From Syntrophobacteraceae bacterium (GTDB lineage: Bacteria; Desulfobacterota; Syntrophobacteria; Syntrophobacterales; Syntrophobacteraceae): a DNA stretch of 44,584 nt. Location: positions 1-44,584 of the forward strand of contig JARLHO010000020.1 of NCBI GenBank assembly GCA_031292215.1, read 5' to 3'. Numbering within the stretch: the stretch's first letter is position 1; each line of letters starts with the position of its first letter. Made by a program: the position numbers and the translations under genes. Shown here one piece after another: positions 15,217 to 22,348 of this stretch. The notes beneath the pieces were generated by a model. The model ran no database searches, was not told the origin of the DNA, and saw only the letters and a list, made by a program, of their open reading frames with translations.

Positions 15217-16128
15217 ATGGACATCGAAGACAAGCAAACTTTACTGCAAAACTCAATCTTTTCCGATTTGCCCGGCGAAGAACTGGCCGAACTTGCGCGA
15301 ACCCTGGAAACCAGGGTCGCGCAGCCAGACGAAATGATTTTTGAGGTGGGCGATCCAGCCGATGCCTTCTATATTATCGGCTCCGGTCAAGTCAGGATAT
15401 TTGTAAAACATAAAAACAGAGCCGAGCGGGAACTAACCGTTCGCGGAGAGGGCGAACACTTCGGCGAGGTGTCTCTTATGACCGGCGAACCGCGTACGGC
15501 CAACGCCCAAAGCCTTGCCGAAACGCACCTTCTCGTGGCCTCACGGGAGCAATTCGAACGTCTCATACACGATTACCCGGAATTGTCTCGCAAGTTCGTG
15601 CGAGAAATACGCGGATGGCTTCTTGAGGACGAGAAAATTATCGAGGAAGAAGCAGAGGTCCTGATCCGCTCTTCCGGGGCGTCATGGTTTGATTTCGTCA
15701 TCGTCCTCGGGGTGAGTATTCTTCTGGCGGTAGCCTTTAATTTTCTTAGCCCCAACGGAATTTCACTTATTCCGGAACAACCCGATGCGGTCCCGGCGAT
15801 CAGCGCCTCCCAAGCCATGAATGAGTACTCGCAGGGCAAGGCTTTGATCGTAGACGCCATGCCTAATAATTTCTACCGGCTAACACACATAAAAGGCTCG
15901 CTGAACCTGCCGCCCGCCCAATTCGACATCTTATACATGGCGAGCTTTCCCAAGGAAGATAAATCCATGGCAATAGTGGTTTACGGAAGCACGATAAGCG
16001 CTCCCTACGACCTGGAAACCGCCGGCAAGCTTTTGCTGCGCGGCTACAGCAATGTGAGGATTTTGGAAGGTGGCCTTAAGGCCTGGGAGGCCGGGGGCTA
16101 TCCGGTGGAAAAAAAGGTTTCGAGATGA
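15217..16128 (+). CDS. Cyclic-nucleotide-binding-like domain, membrane helix and Cys-less rhodanese
   Basis: 303-aa three-part protein. Residues ~8-135: CRP-type effector domain (IFEVGDPADAFYIIGSGQV; GEHFGEVSLMTGEPRTA). Residues ~160-180: one transmembrane helix (FVIVLGVSILLAVAFNFL). Residues ~195-300: rhodanese fold (SQGKALIVDAMPNNFYRLTHIKGSLNLPP-type entry and ILEGGLKAWEAGGYPVEKK end). The catalytic Cys loop is replaced (IVVYGSTISAPYD), so sulfur transfer is unlikely. No DNA-binding domain follows the effector domain. Its position between a thioredoxin-like gene and a MauE-like gene, which it overlaps by 4 nt, points to a membrane-linked redox or signal role. Confidence 0.87.
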   Translation: MDIEDKQTLLQNSIFSDLPGEELAELARTLETRVAQPDEMIFEVGDPADAFYIIGSGQVRIFVKHKNRAERELTVRGEGEHFGEVSLMTGEPRTANAQSLAETHLLVASREQFERLIHDYPELSRKFVREIRGWLLEDEKIIEEEAEVLIRSSGASWFDFVIVLGVSILLAVAFNFLSPNGISLIPEQPDAVPAISASQAMNEYSQGKALIVDAMPNNFYRLTHIKGSLNLPPAQFDILYMASFPKEDKSMAIVVYGSTISAPYDLETAGKLLLRGYSNVRILEGGLKAWEAGGYPVEKKVSR

Positions 16129-16664
16129 TTCGCGGCCCTATAAAACTTGCAATAACCAGCCAGTATCTTTCTTTCGCCCTAAGGGTCCTGCTCGGTTCCT
16201 CCTTCATCTACGCAAGTCTTGGCAAGATAACCCATCCGGCCCAGTTCGCGCAAGCCGTAGCCAATTACCGCATCGTGCCATACATGTTCCTGAATCTCGG
16301 AGCGGTGATTCTGCCCTGGATTGAACTCATTACAGGTCTTTTTTTGATCATCAGGTTCAAATCCCATGCCTCGGTTATCGTGATCGGGCTGCTTCTGGTA
16401 ATGTTCGAGGTTATGATACTGATCAACATGTATCGCGGAACCCCTATCTCCTGCGGATGCTTCGATTCCGTGGGCGAACAGATAGGATGGAAAAAAGTCT
16501 TCGAGGATGCGCTCATGCTGGCCTTCGTCGTGCAAATCTATTATTTTGACAGGCTGGAGTTGATGGAAAAATTAAAATCCACAATGGGCGGTGGCGGACG
16601 CTTAACCACGACCGGGCCCTCACCGGTTCGCCGCGGCGAGCGCAAGAAAACAGTCACCCGATAA
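16125..16664 (+). CDS. MauE/DoxX-like redox membrane protein
   Basis: 179 aa with four hydrophobic helices (about 13-33, 52-70, 76-97, 120-138) of the MauE/DoxX family, whose members support disulfide formation or quinone-linked thiol oxidation. A CGC motif sits in the loop GTPISCGCFDS. The Gly/Arg-rich tail (GGGGRLTTTG to the end) looks unstructured. It overlaps the preceding gene by ATGA, showing translational coupling, and is 23 nt before a further small membrane protein. Confidence 0.88.
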   Translation: MIRGPIKLAITSQYLSFALRVLLGSSFIYASLGKITHPAQFAQAVANYRIVPYMFLNLGAVILPWIELITGLFLIIRFKSHASVIVIGLLLVMFEVMILINMYRGTPISCGCFDSVGEQIGWKKVFEDALMLAFVVQIYYFDRLELMEKLKSTMGGGGRLTTTGPSPVRRGERKKTVTR

Positions 16665-16687
16665 GTTCAGGATATTTTCGAGTTTAT

Positions 16688-16960
16688 ATGATCTCAACCA
16701 TTTTGGCTCTTTTGGGCATAACTTTGATATACACCGGATTTCTGGCTTCCTCCGCGCATATCACCACAGGGATCGTGGCAACCTGCGCGGGTGTGGTTTT
16801 TCTCGCCAAACCAGCGCTCGAAGCGCTGAAGCTCTACAGGAAACACTTTGGCGGTGCTCCGCAAAGCGGCCCTCGCGGCGGCGGTTCACGAAAGCGCGGC
16901 GCCCAAAAGGTCTACCTCAAAATTGTTAAGTCCGAGGACGAAAAGCCGACAATTCATTGA
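16688..16960 (+). CDS. Small membrane protein, 90 aa
   Basis: Two hydrophobic segments (ILALLGITLIYTGFLA and TTGIVATCAGVVFLA, residues ~4-20 and 27-42), then a basic Gly/Arg-rich tail (about 55-75, RGGGSRKRGAQK). I do not recognise the family. It follows the MauE-like gene by 23 nt in the same direction and has a similar Gly/Arg-rich end. No clear ribosome binding site is seen, so the call is tentative. Confidence 0.55.
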   Translation: MISTILALLGITLIYTGFLASSAHITTGIVATCAGVVFLAKPALEALKLYRKHFGGAPQSGPRGGGSRKRGAQKVYLKIVKSEDEKPTIH

Positions 16961-16962
16961 AG

Positions 16963-17542
16963 TTATGGCGCATACCGCGCCTGCCGCCGCAAATCGTTTA
17001 AATTTATCTCTATTTCAGCAAAAGGCTCGGCCCGCACCTTGGCCTCATCGGTGAAAAGCCCGGCAACGATGTAAAAACCTTCCTGTCATCGGAATACTTC
17101 CAGCGTATTCTCTATTGGGTCGATGAGCCAGAGGAAGGGAATCTTGTACTGGGCGTAAATGGGCATTTTTTTCATCCGGTCCAGCCTCCTGGTACCAGGC
17201 GAGAGCATTTCACAAACCCAGTCGGGAGGGACCGAAATCCAGTTATCGGGCCCCTCATCGGGGTATCTTTCCTCTCTCCAACCGGCGAGATCCGGAACGA
17301 TGGCGTGTTCCCCAAGCTTTATTTCCAGCTCGATGATAAGGACCCAACCGCCGGGGCCCCCACTTTCCCCGAATCGATAAAAACCAATAAGCTTGCTTCC
17401 CGGAGCTGATGTCGCGTAGGTGTGGCGGCAAGATGGTCGTGGGGTAGCAATCAGCTCCCCGTCGAAGACTCTCTGCGCTCATGGTGTCCGCAACACCAAA
17501 AAGATCGTCGTAGGTGGCGTTTTTCTTCGCGGTTTCCGACAT
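16963..17542 (-). pseudogene. Uma2-family protein, frameshifted and nonsense-disrupted
   Basis: Begins MSETAKKNATYDDLF at 17542 with a GGGGGAGTTCGCA site upstream. After TMSAES the frame shifts (near 17462-17475). The adjacent frame then runs VFDGELIATPRPS, VLIIELEIKLGEHAIVPDLA, WREERYPDE, VCEMLSPGTRRLD and FLWLIDPIENTLEVFR, meets a TGA at 17086-17088, and continues QEGFYIVAGLF...KVRAEPFAEIEI to a TAA at 16963-16965. This is the other common Uma2 subtype, with D in IVPDLAGW and E in EMLSPGT. At least two lesions make it non-functional. The TGA does not fall on a Cys position, so selenocysteine is not indicated here. Confidence 0.85.
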
Positions 17543-17641
17543 TGCGAACTCCCCCTTTTATTTTTCGAGAATCTTCCGATATGGATACAATTTTAAATCC
17601 TGCCCTGCCCCCCCCCCCGAAAACGGACCGTTTCCCCGGCT

Positions 17642-18130
17642 CTACGCAACCTCGATGTCGATGTGCGCTGGAAATTGCCCAAAAATCTCGCTCCTTCCTA
17701 TTTCCCCTTCAGGATTGAAGAAACGCATATTGCCTTCCTCATCGCAGAGCCAAAATTCCCTTGCGCCTACTCCAAAATAGAGATGTCTTTTTTCTTCCAA
17801 CTCGGCTGTGGTGTTCGATGGAGACGCTATTTCAACAACGACTTCCGGGGATTCGGGGAGTTTAAGCTTGCGTATTCCATGTTTTTTGTGGAATGCCGCG
17901 CTTCCCCATGCGACGTCGGCAACCCTTACGCCTTTGGAGGTCTGAATGGCACATTCGGTGGAAGTCACTCCTTCTTTAGCTAATCTGCCGAGTGTTTTGT
18001 CAATATGGCTTTGATATACGCCATGCGCGTAGGAGGCGGGCGCCATCATAATCTTTCCCCATTCATTCGTCTCGATCTTGTAGGGCAGGTCTTTAAGGCT
18101 AGGGTCCCTGACAACTTCTTCCCATTCCAT
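17642..18130 (-). CDS. Uma2-family (PD-(D/E)XK-like) protein, intact
   Basis: 162 aa, complete. Family motifs: TSKGVRVADVAWGS (catalytic-type Asp), SPEVVVEIASPSN (Glu), ELEEKRHLYFGVGAREFWL (Lys and the conserved aromatic strand) and a hydrophobic end ...HIDIEVA. The fold is restriction-endonuclease-like; biological role is not established, although the family expands in some genomes and is often linked to mobile DNA. Start MEWEEV at 18130. It is a close paralogue of the broken gene at 6658 and shares its upstream 50-bp repeat. Confidence 0.87.
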   Translation of the reverse strand: MEWEEVVRDPSLKDLPYKIETNEWGKIMMAPASYAHGVYQSHIDKTLGRLAKEGVTSTECAIQTSKGVRVADVAWGSAAFHKKHGIRKLKLPESPEVVVEIASPSNTTAELEEKRHLYFGVGAREFWLCDEEGNMRFFNPEGEIGRSEIFGQFPAHIDIEVA

Positions 18131-18154
18131 GGGTTCTTCTCCCCGAAAACGGCT

Positions 18155-18204
18155 GGTGACAAAAACATCGAGGCCCTCGCCGCAATCCCATTGATCTTGT
18201 CACC
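18155..18204. repeat. 50-bp repeat with GGTGACA...TGTCACC ends, copy 2 (inverted)
   Basis: Same 50-bp length and GGTGACA/TGTCACC ends as 6583-6632, inverted relative to it, and at the matching distance upstream of the Uma2 start. A separate dyad CCCGGCA...TGCCGGG follows at about 18236-18257. The rest of 18131-18628 shows no gene that I can support; a perfect TATAAT is at 18560-18565. Confidence 0.75.
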
Positions 18205-18628
18205 AATCAATCTTGCAGCAACGCTTCCAAATGATCCCCCGGCAGCATCATTGCCGGGACCCCAACGTAGGCGCGACCATCCGCACATCATTTGCTCCCG
18301 CATCCAGGAAAAGGAATCCTGCCGGGTGAGGCGACACAGTCCCACCACCGCATTATTTTATACCTTTTTCGCCCTAGCCGGAAGCTTTTTCGCCGCCGTT
18401 CACTTCAAGTCCCCGGATCCTTTTCCCGGTTGCCGACACTCTGTTCCTTTGCTCCCCGCTCAGCCCTCGGCACTCGGTTCTTATGACAGGCTCAACCGAC
18501 GAGACCTTCCTTATTTCAAAAAATGAACCATCGCCAGGGCCATCCTTTCCACGCGCCACTATAATCATCTTACAGGCCTTAAGGATTTTGCTTATCTTTC
18601 CCGTGTAAATGTGATAGAAGCGCAAACG

Positions 18629-18662
18629 ATGGTTAACCTTTTTTGCCAATGGGGTTAACCAT
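18629..18662. promoter_or_regulatory. BirA-like biotin operator
   Basis: ATGGTTAACC, 14 nt, GGTTAACCAT: a perfect 10-bp inverted repeat. Its form and spacing match the known BirA operator type (TTGTTAACC-N14/15-GGTTAACAA). It ends 33 nt before the bioB start, so the BirA-biotinyl-AMP complex probably represses the whole bio operon here. A possible promoter lies upstream (TTGCTT, 18 nt, TGATAG, or the TATAAT at 18560). Confidence 0.85.
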
Positions 18663-18695
18663 TGTGGCGCGACTTTGGCGAAAGGTCTTCATCTC

Positions 18696-19670
18696 ATGGG
18701 AAACCCTGAAGTAAAAGCCATCCGGAGGGCGGCCGAAAACGGCGAGCCGCTACCGGACGGGGCGGCCTTCCATATTTTGCGCTCCCCCGTAACGGAGCTA
18801 CCCGAGATTTTCGCGGCGGCAAGCATGGTTCGCAGGCGCTATTTCGGGAATACGGTCGGGCTTTGTTCCATCTTTAGCGCCCAAAGCGGGGCCTGTTCGG
18901 AGGATTGCGCGTTTTGCGCTCAGGCGTCCTGCCATAATACCGATACTTCGTTCCACCCGCTTTGCTCCAGGGAGGAGATGGCGCAAGCCTTCGAGGAAGC
19001 AGCGCAACTTCCCCTCACCCACTTCGGGGTTGTCACCAGCGGCTGTGCGCTTTCAAGCGAGGGGGTCGAGCGGGTGTGCGGGGTAATCGAGGAAAAGCGC
19101 CATGCACGCCTTGGCTGGTGCGCCTCTTTTGGGTGCCTCGACTACGACCAACTCTTGCGGTTGAAGGCAGCGGGGCTCAAAAGATTTCATCATAATCTTG
19201 AGACCGCGCCGAGCTTTTTCCCGCAAATTTGCTCGACACATAGCTACGATATTCGCTTGGAAACCGTTAGAAACGCAAAAAGGGCGGGACTGGAAGTCTG
19301 TTGCGGCGGGATTTTCGGCCTGGGGGAAACGGCCGAACAACGGGTCGAGTTTGCCCGGCTCCTAGCAAGGGAGACCATCGAGTCGATCCCTCTAAATTTT
19401 CTTATTCCCATCCCCGGCACAAGGCTTGAGAAGGTAAAAACTCTTAAGCCCCTCGATATCCTGCGCATCGTTAGCATGTTTCGGCTAACCAACCCCGGGG
19501 CTGAGGTGAGGGTTTGCGCCGGGCGCGTTCACCTGGGAGATCTCCAGTCGATGATATTTCTTGCCGGGGCCAACTCGATGATGATCGGCCGTCTTCTTAC
19601 GGTTGCCGGCCAGGGGGTTGACCGGGATCTTAAGATGCTTGAAGACCTCGAGGTCGATTATGAACTCTGA
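18696..19670 (+). CDS. bioB: Biotin synthase
   Basis: Radical SAM enzyme that inserts sulfur into dethiobiotin, the last step of biotin synthesis. The 324-aa product has the radical-SAM triad CSEDCAFC (Cys67, 71, 74), QSGAC before it, the YNHNL-equivalent FHHNLETAPSFF and the NFLIPIPGT block. The ATG at 18696 has AAAGG 10 nt upstream; a TTG at 18675 has no such site. First gene of the bio operon, directly behind the BirA-like operator; it overlaps bioF by 11 nt. Confidence 0.95.
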   Translation: MGNPEVKAIRRAAENGEPLPDGAAFHILRSPVTELPEIFAAASMVRRRYFGNTVGLCSIFSAQSGACSEDCAFCAQASCHNTDTSFHPLCSREEMAQAFEEAAQLPLTHFGVVTSGCALSSEGVERVCGVIEEKRHARLGWCASFGCLDYDQLLRLKAAGLKRFHHNLETAPSFFPQICSTHSYDIRLETVRNAKRAGLEVCCGGIFGLGETAEQRVEFARLLARETIESIPLNFLIPIPGTRLEKVKTLKPLDILRIVSMFRLTNPGAEVRVCAGRVHLGDLQSMIFLAGANSMMIGRLLTVAGQGVDRDLKMLEDLEVDYEL

Positions 19671-20817
19671 GGAGTGGATCGACGAGGAACTGGCGCGACT
19701 TGGGCAAAAGTGGCTAAAACGGCGTCTTTTGGTTTTCGGGGGCGCGGGGGGAAAGATAAAGATAGACGGCAGAACTTTTCTTAATTTTTCCTCAAACGAT
19801 TACCTGGGGCTCTCGCACCACCCGGAGGTGGTATCGGCAAGCCGCAGATACCTGGAATCCTACGGCTGCGGCGCCACGGCCTCAAGGCTTGTAACCGGAA
19901 CGCTGCCCCCGCACGTGGAGCTCGAAGGGGCGCTGGCGGCCCTCAAAGGGTATGGGGCGGCCCTGGTTTTCGGGAGCGGCTTTCTTGCAAACACCGGGAT
20001 AATCTCCTCCCTTGTGGGGAGATGCGATCACGTTTTGGGCGACAAACTGGTTCATGCCAGCATAATCGACGGTATAGCGCTTAGCCGGGCAACGTTTAAG
20101 CGTTTCCGCCACAACGATCCCGAACATCTCGAAACCCTTCTGAAACAGTGCCCGACATCGGGGCGCAAGCTGGTTGTAACCGAGTCGGTCTTTAGCATGG
20201 ACGGAGACATCGCACCTCTTCCCGAAATAGTGTCGCTTGCCGCCCGATACGGCGCCATGACCATGGTCGATGAAGCCCATGCGACCGGAGTGTTTGGCCC
20301 GGGGGGCGCCGGATTGATCCGCGAATACGGCTTGGAGGACAGGGTAAACGTTTCAATGGGCACGCTCAGTAAGGCGCTTGGCGGGTATGGCGGGTTTATC
20401 GCCTGCTCCGTGGCGCTTCGGGAACTGCTCGTAAACCGGGCCCGCGCCTTTATTTACACCACCGGCCTCCCCCCCTCGGTAGTGGGAAGCGCCCTGGGCG
20501 CGCTTTCCGTTATCGAAAAAGCGGGCAACCCCGGGACACGGCTCCTCGACCGGGCTGCGGTTTTTAGAAAGCGGTTGGAGGCGGCCGGCCTGGACGTCCT
20601 AAATTCGAAGAGCCAGATCATTCCCGTTCTTCTCGGGGATAATGGCAGAGCGCTTGCGACAGCCGAAAGACTAAAATCGAGAGGCATCCTTGCCGCGGCC
20701 ATCCGGCCTCCTACGGTGCCGGAGGGGACCGCGCGCCTCAGGCTCTCGCTAACGCTTGACCACGGCGAGGACGACCTGGAATGGGCGGCCGGAGAAATTA
20801 TCGAGGCGTGCCGATGA
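19660..20817 (+). CDS. bioF: 8-amino-7-oxononanoate synthase
   Basis: PLP enzyme condensing pimeloyl-ACP with L-alanine. 385 aa, usual length. Motifs: NFSSNDYLGLSHHPEV, GCGATASRLVTGT, TMVDEAHATGVFGP (aspartate over the PLP ring) and SMGTLSKALGGYGGFI, with the PLP lysine in LSKALG. The ATG at 19660 lies inside the end of bioB, so translation is coupled; bioF in turn overlaps the bioH ATG by ATGA. Confidence 0.95.
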   Translation: MNSEEWIDEELARLGQKWLKRRLLVFGGAGGKIKIDGRTFLNFSSNDYLGLSHHPEVVSASRRYLESYGCGATASRLVTGTLPPHVELEGALAALKGYGAALVFGSGFLANTGIISSLVGRCDHVLGDKLVHASIIDGIALSRATFKRFRHNDPEHLETLLKQCPTSGRKLVVTESVFSMDGDIAPLPEIVSLAARYGAMTMVDEAHATGVFGPGGAGLIREYGLEDRVNVSMGTLSKALGGYGGFIACSVALRELLVNRARAFIYTTGLPPSVVGSALGALSVIEKAGNPGTRLLDRAAVFRKRLEAAGLDVLNSKSQIIPVLLGDNGRALATAERLKSRGILAAAIRPPTVPEGTARLRLSLTLDHGEDDLEWAAGEIIEACR

Positions 20818-21554
20818 GAAGAGCTCCAATCGTTTTCATTTCGGGCTGGGCACACGGAGAGGAAGCTCTTCGCCCGCTCGCCGAGGCGATGGCCGCCTCC
20901 GGGCGCATCGTTTCAAATCTTAGTCTTGCCTCCTGCGGCCCTTTTGAGGATGGGGATAAAAACATTTCAGCCTATGGTCGTTTTGTTTCGAGCCATCTCG
21001 ATACATCGGGTGAGCCTGCCACGATAGTCGGGTGGTCGACCGGAGGCGTTGTGGCGCTTGAGACGGCTGCTCGCTATCCAGAGAAAGTGGACCGACTGGT
21101 TCTACTGAGCACGACCGCTAGATTTTGCTCGGACAAAGACTACACTTCGGGAGTTAACCCCGCTGTCCTGCGGGCAATGATTCGAGGGCTACGGAAAAAC
21201 CCCGAGGACGTGGTATCGGATTTTATAAGGGAAGCGATGCATCCCCTCGATATAGGCGCGGAGGTTTTAGCAGCGAGAACCCAAAGCGCGCTTGCGGCCG
21301 GAACGGTCTCGCTTGCGCACGGCCTGAAGTACCTTTTGGCCGCAGACCTCCGGCGCGATTTGCCCTCGCTAGCCCTTCCCTGCCTCATCGTTCACGGCCT
21401 GCAGGACAGGATCGTGCCGGTTGAGGCCGGCCGGTATCTTACTGCGAACCTTCCCGATTCCGAGATCGTCATGTCCTCAGCTGGCCATTGCCTTCCAGAG
21501 CAGTGCGAAGAGGGGCTTATCCGCCGAATCGGCCAATTTCTGGAGCGATTGTGA
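20814..21554 (+). CDS. bioH: Alpha/beta hydrolase, probable pimeloyl-ACP methyl ester esterase
   Basis: 246-aa alpha/beta hydrolase with nucleophile elbow GWSTGG, acid in HGLQDRIVP and histidine in SSAGHCLPEQ, forming a Ser-Asp-His triad. In biotin synthesis a BioH-type esterase removes the methyl group placed by BioC when the pimeloyl chain is complete. Assignment rests on the triad, the length and its position between bioF and bioC; sequence-divergent BioG/BioK-type replacements are not indicated. It starts in ATGA overlap with bioF and ends in GTGA overlap with bioC. Confidence 0.82.
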   Translation: MRRAPIVFISGWAHGEEALRPLAEAMAASGRIVSNLSLASCGPFEDGDKNISAYGRFVSSHLDTSGEPATIVGWSTGGVVALETAARYPEKVDRLVLLSTTARFCSDKDYTSGVNPAVLRAMIRGLRKNPEDVVSDFIREAMHPLDIGAEVLAARTQSALAAGTVSLAHGLKYLLAADLRRDLPSLALPCLIVHGLQDRIVPVEAGRYLTANLPDSEIVMSSAGHCLPEQCEEGLIRRIGQFLERL

Positions 21555-22348
21555 AAACCCGCGTAGCCTCCTCATCGGTTTTGGCCCGTTTTGCTGCCGC
21601 CGCACACACCTACGACCTGGAGTCGCGAGTCCAGCGGGCGGTAGCCCAAAAGCTTGCCGCCATGCTTCCAGCCTCCGCGGCCACCGGGAGCGTACTGGAG
21701 ATCGGGTGCGGCACCGGCCTTTTAACGGAGCTTTTGCTAAACCGTTTCCCTTCGGCTGTAATCGATGCCCTCGACATTTCGGGGCCCATGATAGATGCGG
21801 CGAAAAAACGCATGGGGGAATGTGAAAGGCTCTTGTGGCACACAGCCGATGCCAGGAGGTTTTGCCCGCAGAAACAATTCGAGCTTATCGCCAGCAGTTC
21901 GGCCCTCCACTGGATGACACCGGCAGGTGAAATCATGGAGCGTATCTCCTCGATGCTCGAGCCGGGCGGCGAGCTGGCCTCAGCCGTTATGGTCGAAGGG
22001 ACCCTCGGTGAGCTCCGAGATGCCTGCGGGCGGCTTTTCCCCCGTAAGGGAGAAGCGGTTCACCTTCCAAGCGAGGAGGAAATCCTTTGCGCCATTGCCG
22101 GGGCCGGGCTTACGATCGGGCAAATCCGCTTGGAGCAGATGCGCGAGACCTGCGGTTCGACGCGCGAATTACTGCGCAGCCTAAACCGGCAGGGGGTAAC
22201 GGGCAGACCGGAGGGTGGCTCCAACCTGCTCAATCGCACCGAACTGCTAGAGCTTATCGAGTATTATGACCGCAAGTTTTGCACTCCCGAGGGGGGGGTG
22301 ATTGCCACCTACTGTGTTCTCTATGTGACTGCGAGGAAGGAAAGATGA
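21551..22348 (+). CDS. bioC: Malonyl-ACP O-methyltransferase
   Basis: SAM-dependent methyltransferase that caps malonyl-ACP so that fatty-acid enzymes can extend it to pimeloyl-ACP. 265 aa from a GTG in overlap with the bioH stop (GTGA). Motif I VLEIGCGTGLLTELL, then SSALHWM and a FAAAAHTYDLESRVQ N terminus typical of BioC. It overlaps the next gene by ATGA. Confidence 0.9.
   Translation: MKTRVASSSVLARFAAAAHTYDLESRVQRAVAQKLAAMLPASAATGSVLEIGCGTGLLTELLLNRFPSAVIDALDISGPMIDAAKKRMGECERLLWHTADARRFCPQKQFELIASSSALHWMTPAGEIMERISSMLEPGGELASAVMVEGTLGELRDACGRLFPRKGEAVHLPSEEEILCAIAGAGLTIGQIRLEQMRETCGSTRELLRSLNRQGVTGRPEGGSNLLNRTELLELIEYYDRKFCTPEGGVIATYCVLYVTARKER

Noticed and set aside
17086-17088. TGA inside the Uma2 pseudogene as selenocysteine
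   Set aside because: It does not replace a Cys of the family, no hairpin follows in position, and the same gene also has a frameshift.
18374-18649. 91-codon frame on the minus strand upstream of bioB
   Set aside because: No ribosome binding site or recognisable motif; overlaps the likely bio promoter and operator.
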